Assembly (NCBI GenBank): GCA_028293725.1 | Contig: JAQGOE010000142.1 | Span: 1 to 16,607 of the forward strand | Direction: 5' to 3' | From: Gammaproteobacteria bacterium | GTDB lineage: Bacteria > Pseudomonadota > Gammaproteobacteria > Steroidobacterales > Steroidobacteraceae | DNA: 16,607 nt | Part shown: positions 5,480 through 13,721 of the stretch, piece by piece | How positions within the stretch are numbered: the stretch's first letter is position 1 | Layout of the letters: each line of letters opens with the position of its first letter | Made by a program: the position numbers and the translations under genes | Notes under the pieces: model-generated | What the model was told of the DNA's origin: nothing | What the model saw: only the letters and a program-made list of their open reading frames with translations | Database searches by the model: none

Positions 5480-8326
5480 GCAAACGAGATGTCCGCCTGG
5501 TGACAGACAAGGTCCTTGAGAAGAGTCCCCGCATTGACCAGATCGGTGCTCCCGAAGCCCTCTGTAAATCGAGCATGCACCGATCCGAGCAGGTCGCGCG
5601 CCTCCTGAGTGCGGTGCTGGCTGTGCCACAGACGTGCAAGGGTCATCGCGGTTCGCAATTCCCATGACAGCGCACCTTGTTCACGCGCTATGTCCAGCGA
5701 TCGCAGCAACAACCCCTCTGCAGCACCATCTCCCTCCCCTTCGGCCTTTGTTTTTTTCAGGAGGGTCTGTGCCTTGACGCGGAGCAGTTCGGCGGCACAC
5801 CACCCTGCAAGCCCGTTCTCAGCTCGCACAAGAGCCTCATCTGTCGCCAGTCCTTCGTCCAAGCTCGCCAAAGTCTCCCGGTAGATCGGTGTGCACATTG
5901 GATCCCGCAGCACGGGCCAGCCGACTCTCTTCTCGCCATAGCGTCGTGCAAGCGCCAGCTCGAAGCAGCGGCCCCAGAACTGAAAGAACGGCAGCGAGTG
6001 CTGGCTCGAATGATGCCGTAGCATGGCAACAAGCCGCGTTGCCTCCGGCAGGTCGCCCGTCCACAGCACGACGGCGCAGCTACACATCAGTGCCAAACAA
6101 AGCGACAGTGAATGACCGGTCGACTGTGCATCCTCGAGGCTCTCGAGGCTGGCGCAAATGGCCTGATCGGGAAAACCCCGGATCCAGAGAATGCGCGCCA
6201 GATAGGCCCGGGCTGCGGCCCGATTGTCGTGTAGATACGAGTAATCGCTCGAGGGCGCAATGGACCCCGCGAGCGCACGCTCCACGTGATGGCGCGCAGT
6301 GATCTGATTGCCCAAGTGGTGGTGTGCGATCGCCATCATCCTCTCGCCTACCAACCTGGGGCCCGGATCGCCTGGATTGTTGGCCATGAGGCGGAAGCCT
6401 TCCGCATACCCGAGAGCTGAGTCGTAGTCCGCGGCGCAGCTACGCGCCACCCACAAGCCCCAGAGTGCTCCTCGGCGATGCACGGTGGCGCCCAGCCGTT
6501 CCGCCAACTCCAATGTCCTGTCAAAAGCGACAGTCACGGTGGAGCTCGAGTCCATCGCATACAAGCTCACACGTCCGAGCGCAGCGTTGAGCTGCAGCTC
6601 CAGGGCGGCGTCCGAAATGCCCGTGGATTTCACGATCCTCAGCGCCCGCTCCACGTGTCCTCGATATTCATTCAGGAATGAGCTCTGGAACCAAATGGAG
6701 GCGGAGTCCGCAGTCAGGTTGACACCCAGGGAGGAATCGCCCTCCCGCGAAAAGCACCAGTCCAGCGCCGCGCGGACATCATCGACCCGTTGACGGCCAA
6801 CAGCGCAAATTCCCGCGATCTTCTCCCGAACGCCCTGCAACTCCCAATCGGGATCGTCTTTCCCCCAACTGCAGCACAGCAGTGCGTGGCGCCGTTTGAT
6901 CTCGTCGCGCTCATGGCTTTCCTCGAGCTTTTCCAGAGCGTAAACCCGCGAGGTGTCGAGAAGTCGATAGCGGACTTGCTCATCGGCCACGTGTGCGGCG
7001 ACGAGCGATTTGGCCGCCAGACTCGTGAGCACGTCGAGCACATTGGCGGCGTGAACGTCAGTATCAACAATCACTGCGCTGGCCGATCGGGCGTCGAACG
7101 GCCCCGTGAACACCGCAAGCCTACGCAGGGCTATCTGCTCGGCGCGGGAGAGAAGTTCGTAGCTCCAGTCGAGCGTCGCCCGCAGCGTCTGCTGCCGCGG
7201 CATGGCCGTGCGGCGACCTCTGGTCAACAGCCCCAGACGATCATCGAGGCACGCTGCCAGCCCCCGGATTCCGAAGAGCTCCACGCGTGCAGCCGCCAGT
7301 TCGATCGCCAATGGCAGACCATCCAGTTTGTGACAAATGTCCGCCACCGTCGGGACATCGGCATCGCTCAGTTCGAACGTATGCAGGCTCGCCATGGCGC
7401 GCTCGGTAAACAGCTGGATGGCCGAGAACCCGAGCGCGTCGTCTGCGCTGAGCGCAGCACCCGCTGGAGGGAGCTCCAAGGGCGCAAGACGCAGCACCCA
7501 CTCGCCTTTTGCACGCAAGGGCTCGCGGCTGGTGGCGATCACATTGACTCCCGATGCACCTCTAAGCAACTTCTCCGCGACAACGGCGGCTGCTTCGATG
7601 ACGTGCTCGCAGTTGTCCAGCGTGATCAGCATCTGCTTGCCCGTGAGGAATTCGATCACGCTCAGCAATGGATCCTGCGAGATCGTCGCAAGCCCAAGTG
7701 CGGAAGCAATTGTGGCGGATATCAGCAGTGGATCCGCGATCGATGCCAGGTCGATAAAATAGACACCGTGCGGATAGGAAGCGCGCAAGTGATCGGCGGT
7801 GGCCATGGCCACGGTGGTCTTGCCGATGCCGCCCGGCCCGACAATCGTCACAAAGCGCCGTTGCGGTACGCGACTCGCCAGTGTCGCGACCACCGGCGCA
7901 CGCCCAATCATCCGTGTGAGTGGAATCGAAACGCTGTCATGTTCGGCTGCAGGCTGCGGAACAGGCCGAGGCTGCGCTGCATCGATCCACTGCAGCGGGG
8001 CAACGAAGCGATAACCGTGACCGGTCACATTCTCGACGTAGCGCATGCCACCTTGCCCATCGCGTAAGGCTTTGCGTAGTGTTGCAATGTGAACACGCAG
8101 AGTGCCCTCCTCAGCGATCGAGTCGGGCCAGACGCGCGCTATCAGCTCGCTCTTTTTGACGGTCTCGCCCGCGCGCTCTACCAGCACCAGGAGAATCTCC
8201 CGCGCCCGACTACCCAATAAAAGGGGCTTGTCCGCGCGAAGCAAGACCCCCTGTTCCGGATAAAAGCCGGAAAGGTCCGAACGCGACCGCCTGCCCGCCC
8301 CATGTCTGCAGATCAGATGTCGGCAT
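5464..8326 (-). CDS. Winged-helix/STAND ATPase transcriptional regulator (frameshifted near its start)
   Basis: The protein combines an OmpR-type winged-helix domain, a STAND/NB-ARC-like ATPase and a long helical TPR-like C-terminus. Numbered from a TTG at 8244 (926 residues), the ATPase shows Walker A GPGGIGKTT (136-144), Walker B MLITLDNCEH (D210), sensor VIATSREPLR (235-244) and GLPLAIELAAAR (309-320). Such proteins are signal-gated regulators that switch on ATP binding; the inducer is unknown. The true start is probably ATG at 8326: it has GAGGA eight bases upstream and encodes MPTSDLQTWGGQAVAFGPFR, matching the start of the paralogue at 2105-2536. That frame runs into TAG at 8213-8215 because of one extra T (minus strand) at 8262-8265. 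Without it, FGPFRLYPEQGVLLRADKP is restored. The alternative is a shortened protein from TTG 8244 lacking the first winged-helix strands. Confidence 0.85.
8262..8265 (-). other. Probable single-base insertion (TTTT run) causing a frameshift
   Basis: On the minus strand the sequence reads CGG CTT TTA TCC, where the conserved domain expects CGG CTT TAT CCG (arginine-leucine-tyrosine-proline). Upstream codons match the family in one frame and downstream codons match it in the next. Removing one T joins them. It may be a real mutation, phase variation in a short run, or a sequencing error. Confidence 0.75.
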
Positions 8327-9611
8327 CGTCTTGGATCCTCGTATAACAGTTTACGCGTGCAGCGGTGCTCCCTCTTCGGCGTTGTCCAGTGATTGATCGG
8401 ACAATCTCAAGTTCCGGCCGGCCGTGGCGATCGTGGCGGACCTGCCGGCGGCTGGCTCTGCTCCTCATGCAGCAGAGCGCGCCGCGCACAGACACGCCCA
8501 TACGACGGAACGAGAGCCCGAAATCGTACTCCCCGGATGTTGCAACAAGTGTTAAGAGATGCAAGCACGCCCCGCTACCAACGTTGCAAACACGCAACAA
8601 ACATGCAGGGTCGCGCAGCTCCACACCCTGATCCCTCTCGCCGACATTGCAGCCAACGTCGGCTTCGCCGACCAGGCGCATTTGACCCGTCACTTCAAGA
8701 GCATCATGGGCGCCACGCCCGGACAGGTCCACAGAGCCATTGTGCTCGGATCGAGTAGCGCCGTCCCCTGAAGGGGTGGCTCGAATGCTCTCCAGCGCCA
8801 TGGCCCGCAGATAAGCGATTACCGCATCCAGATCCGCTTCCGGCAGCTCCGTCTGATCAAACCCTCTCATGTGTTGACCGGGCCAGGTGCGCACGGCGCG
8901 CGGGTCGCGGATGATGCTGCGCAAGCCAACTTCCGTGAGGTACTGTGTCACGTTCATCGGCCGGCCGAGGTCTGGTCCCGATACGCCGGCGCCGCCGCCA
9001 TTGAGTTGATGGCAGGGAAGACACAGCCGAAAGTAGCTCTCCCGGCCTGTCTGCGCCGGTACGTCAGCGGCATGACCGGCCGGTAACGCCAATTGTGGCC
9101 ACCGGACTGCCGGGCTCTCCACAAACGACAAACTTGCGAGCGCAAAGATCCACTGCTCGCCGCCGATGTCCGACAGTCGCGGATTCTCCCAAATCAAGTA
9201 GAAAGGCCCGGCGGAGGTCGCCCGGTGCGGCAGTCGCGGCCACGGATGCGCCGGATCTTCCACAGCCAGCCAGGCGACCGCTCCGCCGCTCGCACCCCGG
9301 GCGATCAACTTCAGCGGAATTTCCGCGGCGAACCCATCGGTGGCAAGCGCCTCCAGCGTGTCGAGCCGGCCCTGCGGAATTTCACCGAGCAACGCCAGCA
9401 GCGGCACGGCGCGATAACTCACGGGACTCCCGTAGACCGTGTCGTACGGCACTGAAAGCGAAACACTGTCAGGCCTCGCCAGGAGCGCCGCCGCAGTATA
9501 TTCGTGCGACCTCCCGTCTGCGTTGACGGCCAATGCGGGTTGTGCCGCGCGCGCAGGCAACGTTCCAATCAAGGCCAACACGATCGGAGTAAAGAGAATC
9601 AAAACACGCAT
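8313..9611 (-). CDS. Periplasmic cytochrome c with molybdopterin-oxidoreductase-like N-terminal domain and a chimeric C-terminal tail
   Basis: From ATG 9611 (MRVLILFTPIVLALIGTLPA) there is a signal peptide to about residue 23. Residues 30-165 resemble the sulfite-oxidase/molybdopterin-binding fold in outline (YRAVPLLALLGE, ALATDGFAAEIPL, RATSAGPFYLIWE, WIFALASLSFVE), but I see no cofactor-binding cysteine. Residues 185-275 form a class I cytochrome c with CLPCH at 197-201, a GPDLG loop and M248 (GQHMRGF) as likely axial ligand. A role passing electrons in the periplasm fits. The natural end should be near residue 275. From about residue 280 to 432 the frame is antisense to a remnant AraC gene (8628-8771) and has no domain, so it is a fusion created by rearrangement. 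The ORF end overlaps the start region of the STAND regulator. ATG at 9620 is an alternative start. The cupin gene lies upstream on the same strand. Confidence 0.82.
   Translation of the reverse strand: MRVLILFTPIVLALIGTLPARAAQPALAVNADGRSHEYTAAALLARPDSVSLSVPYDTVYGSPVSYRAVPLLALLGEIPQGRLDTLEALATDGFAAEIPLKLIARGASGGAVAWLAVEDPAHPWPRLPHRATSAGPFYLIWENPRLSDIGGEQWIFALASLSFVESPAVRWPQLALPAGHAADVPAQTGRESYFRLCLPCHQLNGGGAGVSGPDLGRPMNVTQYLTEVGLRSIIRDPRAVRTWPGQHMRGFDQTELPEADLDAVIAYLRAMALESIRATPSGDGATRSEHNGSVDLSGRGAHDALEVTGQMRLVGEADVGCNVGERDQGVELRDPACLLRVCNVGSGACLHLLTLVATSGEYDFGLSFRRMGVSVRGALCCMRSRASRRQVRHDRHGRPELEIVRSITGQRRRGSTAARVNCYTRIQDDADI
8628..8771 (+). pseudogene. AraC-family regulator, C-terminal HTH remnant
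   Basis: The plus strand encodes LIPLADIAANVGFADQAHLT followed by RHFKSIMGATPGQ and TGA at 8769-8771. This is the second helix-turn-helix and C-terminal signature of an AraC protein. No N-terminal sensor domain or first HTH can be found in frame; the region 8345-8627 holds no recognisable protein on either strand. The remnant lies opposite the tail of the cytochrome c gene. Confidence 0.75.
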
Positions 9612-9706
9612 GGGTATCATTCCGTCACATCCGTTGAATCCCCGCGGTGAGGATCTCCTCACACAGATTGCAGCGCCGCCGCGAGTCGATCTCGCGGAAA
9701 GGGACT

Positions 9707-10114
9707 TTAATTCCCGGGCGCAAGAACCTGGGGAGGCGCCCCTTTGTCGATGACCATCACAAAGCTCACAACCGATGTATCTTTATAGGCATTCCTTGCT
9801 ATGTGTACCACGCCGCGATGGTTGTGATACGCCTCGCCAGTCCGATAGACCCGGCTGCCTCCGCCATCATCAGTCACTTCGATCGCCCCACTCAATACCG
9901 TCGCGTATTCATCGCCTGCGTGTGAGTGCCTTCTCGTAGCGCTGTTTTCCGGAAATGTTGCCACGCCAATGAGGACATGCTTAGCGTCGTTTCCGTCGAG
10001 CTGCTCGTCCGGTAGAACCAACTTGATAGTGGGCGGCGACAGTGGGCCAACTGTAGCCCATACCGCAAGGCTTGCGAACGCCAGCAGACCTACACCGATG
10101 ACAATCTTTACCAT
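9707..10114 (-). CDS. Periplasmic cupin-domain protein
   Basis: The 135-residue protein has a hydrophobic N-terminal signal or anchor (VIGVGLLAFASLAVWATVG) and one cupin_2 barrel. Metal-binding cupin motif 1 is visible as H63, H65 and E69 (RRHSHAGDEYATVLSGAIEV), and motif 2 as YRTGEAYHNHRGVVHIARN with H104 the likely fourth ligand. Single-domain exported cupins of this kind have varied or unknown functions, so no substrate can be named. GAGGAT lies seven bases before the ATG. The cytochrome c gene follows about 95 bases downstream on the same strand, and an NHL-protein remnant lies just upstream; they may have formed one operon. Confidence 0.85.
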   Translation of the reverse strand: MVKIVIGVGLLAFASLAVWATVGPLSPPTIKLVLPDEQLDGNDAKHVLIGVATFPENSATRRHSHAGDEYATVLSGAIEVTDDGGGSRVYRTGEAYHNHRGVVHIARNAYKDTSVVSFVMVIDKGAPPQVLAPGN

Positions 10115-10211
10115 GATCTTATCCTCGAGCGCGCAATGCCTTGATCCAAATCAGTGCAGTCAGCCACACAAGATAAACCTCGTCATCGCTTGCCGCAAGA
10201 CAGTTCATGCA

Positions 10212-10338
10212 TCCACGCGAACTGTCGAATTTTCCAACGAGGTTGGTACCATTGTTGACGAACCAAATATTGTCTTGAGCATCGATACGAACTGAGTGAC
10301 CCCATCCCATGATACTGACCATGGGTCACGCCGCTCAT
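10212..10338 (-). pseudogene. NHL/six-bladed beta-propeller protein fragment
   Basis: The minus strand encodes GHSVRIDAQDNIWFVNNGTN followed by LVGKFD, which matches one NHL-type propeller blade (HS(V/I)xIDxxDNIWFVDxGTNxVxKFD) as in streptogramin-lyase or peptidylglycine-lyase-like proteins. A short piece, GVTHGQYHG, in another frame at about 10310-10338 resembles the preceding GQFHGPH turn, so a frameshift is likely. There is no signal sequence and only one blade of the six or more needed. The flanking 10339-10594 shows no gene that I recognise; it is AT-richer and should hold the promoter of the following cytochrome c. Confidence 0.6.
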
Positions 10339-10594
10339 CTTAACAACTATAAATGCGGCAGAACGGTAACCTCGCTTGCGTCGCTCAGTTTCCCGCAAGG
10401 ATATCGTCCGAGGGACTGGTGCTATGGCAATGAAATATGCAGCCGTGAACTGAAGGACGCTGACCCGATAGGTTTTGTTTGTATCTCTTGACACAGGTTT
10501 TGAGATCTGGCGCGTACCCTCCCATTTCACTTCCGATGCCGGTATGTGCTGCACAACGGCCACATCAACTCGATCTGAGACTATGGAGAGATTT

Positions 10595-11077
10595 ATGCGA
10601 GCAACGTTGGTGATCGCCAGCTGCGTGGCCCTGGTCCCACTACTGACCGGTGCGGCGTCGTCTGACATGCAGCGCGGTCGTTATCTGGTGCAGGTAGGGG
10701 GATGTAACGACTGTCACACGACGGGTTATCTCGAGTCTGGGGGCACGATGCCAGAACCGCAGTGGCTGACGGGCGGACGCGTGGGCTACAAGGGACCCTG
10801 GGGTATCACTTATGCCCCGAACCTGCGGCTGCTTCTTCAGCGGATGAGCGAGGAGGAGTGGATGCAACGCGCGGGAAGGCCAACCCGACCACCGATGCCC
10901 TGGTTCAACTTGAAAGCGATGACCGAATCCGATCGACGCGCCATATATCATTACATTCGCGATCTCGGTCCCGCCGGGACGCCGGCCCCTCCTTACGTCG
11001 CTCCAGGCGGCTCTGCCGACACGATATATGTCGATCTGGTTCCCCAGGGTGGAGGCAAGAAAGATCCGGCTAAGTAG
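10595..11077 (+). CDS. Small monohaem cytochrome c, periplasmic
   Basis: The 160-residue protein has a signal peptide (MRATLVIASCVALVPLLTGA, cleavage near residue 22) and a haem-attachment site C37-N-D-C40-H41 in GRYLVQVGGCNDCHTTGYLE. The likely axial methionine lies in RPPMPWFNLKAM, followed by the last helix TESDRRAIYHYIRDLGP. It resembles the small electron-carrier cytochromes found next to periplasmic dehydrogenases. ATG at 10595 is chosen because GGAGAG stands five bases upstream; the frame is open further 5' to 10475 but that part has no protein character. A P450 gene follows 134 bases after its end on the same strand, though a periplasmic cytochrome would not normally feed a cytoplasmic P450. 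Confidence 0.88.
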   Translation: MRATLVIASCVALVPLLTGAASSDMQRGRYLVQVGGCNDCHTTGYLESGGTMPEPQWLTGGRVGYKGPWGITYAPNLRLLLQRMSEEEWMQRAGRPTRPPMPWFNLKAMTESDRRAIYHYIRDLGPAGTPAPPYVAPGGSADTIYVDLVPQGGGKKDPAK

Positions 11078-11211
11078 CTCGCTCGCGCGGGCCGCGGTTT
11101 GACTTCCACAACGAGGGTGCTTTTCCCTGAGCGCTCCTTTGCGAATCTTAACTGTTGTTGCTCGCGGAAATGCGCAAAGTCCAATTCCTTTCAGCCGATA
11201 CGGAACCGCAC

Positions 11212-12480
11212 ATGTCCACGACAGCACACGAGGCGGCCCTGAACTGCGCTATTGCCACCGAAGCTCCGATCCCGACCGGAGTCCAGCTGACACCATTCGA
11301 TGAGGCATTTCGGAACGACCCCTATCCGGTCCTGACGCGACTCCGTGATGCCGAGCCGATCCACCGCGACGACGCGCTCTCGCGTTGGTTCGTGACGGGG
11401 TTCGAGAACGTCCGCGAAGTGCTGCGAAATAAAGACCTGTCCAACGATATCAACAAGGCTCTCCCTGACTCCTATGCCGGGCGGATCGCGGCCAACGCCA
11501 AGGAATCGGGTATGTCGATCACGATCAGTTCCATCCTCTTCATGGATGACCCTGACCACCGGCGGTTGCGCTCCCTGATGAGTAGACCCTTCAGTGCCAA
11601 GGCCGTGGAGGAGTTGCGACCGAGGATACGGGCAAATGTCGCCGAACTGCTCGATACCATCACGGAGGCCCGTTTCGATGCCATCGAGTCGTTTGCCGCG
11701 CCCTTGCCGGTCATCGTCATCTCCGAGATGCTCGGTATCGAGTATGAGAAGCGCACCACCTTCAAGAAGTGGTCGCAAGACATTACTGCCGGTCTCTTCA
11801 ATCCGCTGAAGCTACCCGAGCAGAGTGCGCGCGGCGCCCTTGCTCAGCAGGCGTTGACCGAATATCTCGGCCGCGTCATCGAGACACGCAGGCAACAGCC
11901 CGGCACCGACCTCATCAGCGCCATGATCGCAGCCAATGAAGACCAGGAGCGGATGAGCGACCCTGAGATCATCGCGCAATGCACCCTGCTCCTGGTCGCC
12001 GGGAATATCACTACGACCGATCTCATCGCGAACGGCATCAAAGCATTACTCCAGCACCCGGACCAGCTCGCAGCGCTGCGTGCCGAGCCGGAGTTGATCA
12101 CCAACGCCGTTGAAGAGGTACTTCGTTACGACAGTCCGGTCATCCAGGCGAATCGGGTGGTACCGGCGGATGCCTCGGTCACCGGGTGCCCGATGCATAC
12201 GGGGGAAAACATTACCGTCTCCCTGGCCGGCGCCAATCGCGATCCCAGCGCGAATCCCGAGCCCGACCGCTTCGACATCCGCCGCAAGGAAATCCGGCAT
12301 CAGTCATTCGGTGGCAACAAACATCTGTGCCTGGGAGCGAACCTGGCGCGTGCCGAAACTCAAGAGGCTATCCTCGCTTTGATACAACGGTTCCCAAACC
12401 TGTCCCTGGTCGAGCAGGAATTTAACTATCGGCCGGTGCCGGGTTTCCGCGCCTTGATGCGGCTGTGGGTGAGTCGCTAG
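11212..12480 (+). CDS. Cytochrome P450 monooxygenase
   Basis: The 422-residue soluble bacterial P450 has the full fold: helix C region MDDPDHRRLRSLMSRPFS, I-helix LLLVAGNITTTDLIANG (about 260-276), K-helix ExxR in EEVLRYDSP (about 301-305), and the haem loop FGGNKHLCLGANLARAE with the thiolate cysteine at about residue 373. It would hydroxylate an organic substrate using electrons from a ferredoxin and reductase, neither of which is in the window. Two positions are unusual: the I-helix acid before the conserved threonine is isoleucine, and the fourth haem-loop position is N rather than G. Start: ATG 11212 (MSTTAHEAAL) after a weak GGAA; the frame is open to a TTG at 11155, less likely. The substrate is unknown; the Rieske oxygenase nearby suggests a cyclic or aromatic compound. 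Confidence 0.94.
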   Translation: MSTTAHEAALNCAIATEAPIPTGVQLTPFDEAFRNDPYPVLTRLRDAEPIHRDDALSRWFVTGFENVREVLRNKDLSNDINKALPDSYAGRIAANAKESGMSITISSILFMDDPDHRRLRSLMSRPFSAKAVEELRPRIRANVAELLDTITEARFDAIESFAAPLPVIVISEMLGIEYEKRTTFKKWSQDITAGLFNPLKLPEQSARGALAQQALTEYLGRVIETRRQQPGTDLISAMIAANEDQERMSDPEIIAQCTLLLVAGNITTTDLIANGIKALLQHPDQLAALRAEPELITNAVEEVLRYDSPVIQANRVVPADASVTGCPMHTGENITVSLAGANRDPSANPEPDRFDIRRKEIRHQSFGGNKHLCLGANLARAETQEAILALIQRFPNLSLVEQEFNYRPVPGFRALMRLWVSR

Positions 12481-12521
12481 GAATCTCCGCTACCCCACCG
12501 ACAGTGCGCTTCGACGCGGGC

Positions 12522-12737
12522 CTACTTGGAGACGGTCTCGAGCAGCAACGCGCGTGCGGGCTCGCTGCCGTCCATGGGAAACAACTTGCGTGTCTTGATG
12601 CGCCACCCCTCCGCCGTCCGTACGACAGTCCAATGGTTGGCCAGGACGCGGAAGATCTGGTGGCCGCGAGAGTACCCATGGTTGGGCAGTTCGAACTCCG
12701 TCCCCTCGCGGTCAACTCCGTTGGCACGACCGGTGTT
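12522..12737 (-). pseudogene. SnoaL-like (NTF2-fold) protein, C-terminal fragment
   Basis: The minus-strand frame ending at TAG (12522-12524) encodes HGYSRGHQIFRVLANHWTVV, then RTAEGWRIKTRKLFPMDGSE, a typical last beta-sheet of a SnoaL-like/NTF2 domain (H.TV..T.EGWRI..R.). About 70 residues remain of the usual 130 or more. The N-terminal part is replaced by the hydrolase fragment on its 5' side, so two genes were joined by deletion. The stop is intact and normal-looking. Confidence 0.6.
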
Positions 12738-12963
12738 AGGAGTACCAGGGCGGAGACAGGATGGCATTCGGCATATTTCTGAGCCGCAAGGGCGCCCATG
12801 CTGTGCGCGACGATGACTGGCGATTCCTCGAGCTGACTGGCAACGTGAGCGATCTCCTCGGTAACGTCGGCGATTCCGCGTTGTATGAAGGCCGACCTCG
12901 GGATGAGGCGCAGATCCATGATGCCCAAACCAGTTCAGCACGTGACAGTCCCATCCTGCCTAT
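12719..12963 (-). pseudogene. Alpha/beta hydrolase, internal fragment with a frameshift
   Basis: One minus-strand frame (about 12896-12963) reads GWDCHVLNWFGHHGSAPHPE and the next frame (about 12719-12893) reads AFIQRGIADVTEEIAHVASQ, then LEESPVIVAHSMGALAAQKY and the VSALVLLTPVVP strand. Together these are strand, helix and nucleophile elbow (A-H-S-M-G) of an alpha/beta hydrolase. The oxyanion-loop region before them and the Asp/His catalytic residues after them are missing. In-frame stops and the frameshift show it is not functional. Upstream (12968-13060) an open stretch reading LALYSFADPDVNQTEYRIG could not be assigned. Confidence 0.7.
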
Positions 12964-13067
12964 CCGGTACTCTGTTTGATTCACGTCAGGGTCGGCGAAG
13001 GAATACAGCGCGAGTCTCGGGGATTCCCCCAGGAGCTGCGACGCGTCGGCCGACTACAGCTCGCCAC

Positions 13068-13160
13068 CTGATCTATCTGCATCGTCAGCAACAAATGACA
13101 AAACAATGGCATCCGGCGCAAAGGCTCGGTCCGTCAATTTGATCATCATATCTGTCGGAT
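13068..13160 (-). repeat. Dispersed inverted repeat, copy B (93 bp)
   Basis: The reverse complement of this stretch matches 1974-2070 at about 95% (see copy A). Similarity ends exactly at the left inverted repeat of the IS4-type element, so the element inserted at, or a rearrangement cut, the end of this copy. The minus strand encodes MIKLTDRAFAPDAIVLSFVA and then a stop at about 13054; on the plus strand it lies on the upstream side of the Rieske gene with the element in between. Confidence 0.85.
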
Positions 13161-13178
13161 CAGTAGTGTCCCAACGTT
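13160..13178 (+). repeat. Left terminal inverted repeat of the IS element
   Basis: TCAGTAGTGTCCCAACGTT is the exact reverse complement of 13703-13721. Confidence 0.9.
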
Positions 13179-13302
13179 GAGTTCTGCTTCTCGTTTAAGC
13201 TATTGAACAGATTGATAAAAATACGTTTTATGGTTGGTCTCGATTTGAACCTCGAGAGGTGTTCGCGCAACGTGCCTGCGGTTCTCGCCGCGGAGTTGCT
13301 CG

Positions 13303-13704
13303 ATGCATCAAGGCCAGCTCGTCTTCGCGCAGTTGACGCGCCATCTTCCGCTCAGCACCTTCCGTCGCTGTGTGGCGCAGCACGCCGACGAGCACAAGGT
13401 GAAGACCTTCTCCTGCCTCGATCAGTTTCTGTGCATGGCCTTTGCACAGCTGACATACCGGGAGAGTCTGCGCGACATCGAGGCGTGCCTGAGAGCGAAA
13501 ACCCAGATCTGGATCGCCGTATCGGTGTATGTGCTCGTTGCCATCGTCAAGAAGCGCCTCACCTTGCCGCTTACCCTCTATGAAACTCTACAGATACTCA
13601 GCCTCACGCTATTCGAGCAAACGCCGCTCGATCAACTACTTGCGCACGCCGTCAACGACCTTGATCCGTCCGATCCGCATAACCAGATGAATTTATTCGA
13701 GTAA
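13303..13704 (+). pseudogene. IS4-family (DUF4372-type) transposase with in-frame internal deletion
   Basis: The 133-residue frame begins with the N-terminal domain typical of this group (FAQLTRHLPLSTFRRCVAQH, then DQFLCMAFAQLTYRESLRDI) and jumps near residue 66 to the usual C-terminal segment KTQIWIAVSVYVLVAIVKKR, followed by LYETLQILSLTLFEQTPLDQ. Full-length relatives are around 370-390 residues; the missing 240 or so residues contain the DDE catalytic core. The junction lies near 13495-13502. The stop (TAA 13702-13704) overlaps the right inverted repeat. Confidence 0.88.
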
Positions 13705-13721
13705 CGTTGGGACACTACTGA
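13703..13721 (-). repeat. Right terminal inverted repeat of the IS element
   Basis: AACGTTGGGACACTACTGA pairs exactly with 13160-13178. Its first bases overlap the stop codon of the shortened transposase. Confidence 0.9.

Larger units (their letters stand above)
13160..13721 (+). mobile_element. Internally deleted IS4-family-type element
   Basis: The 562-bp unit is bounded by perfect 19-bp inverted ends and holds only a shortened transposase frame. The deleted middle includes the catalytic DDE domain, so the element cannot move on its own but could be moved by a full-length relative elsewhere in the genome. No clear target duplication is seen in the flanks, which suggests later rearrangement at one end at least. 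It sits between repeat copy B and the Rieske oxygenase gene, ending 47 bases before that gene's start codon. Confidence 0.85.

Noticed and set aside
6790..8067. Open frame of 425 codons on the plus strand
   Set aside because: It is antisense to the STAND ATPase gene, whose Walker motifs are unmistakable; long antisense frames are common in GC-rich genes.
10488..10520. TTGACA as a -35 box for the small cytochrome c gene
   Set aside because: No acceptable -10 hexamer lies 16-18 bases downstream.
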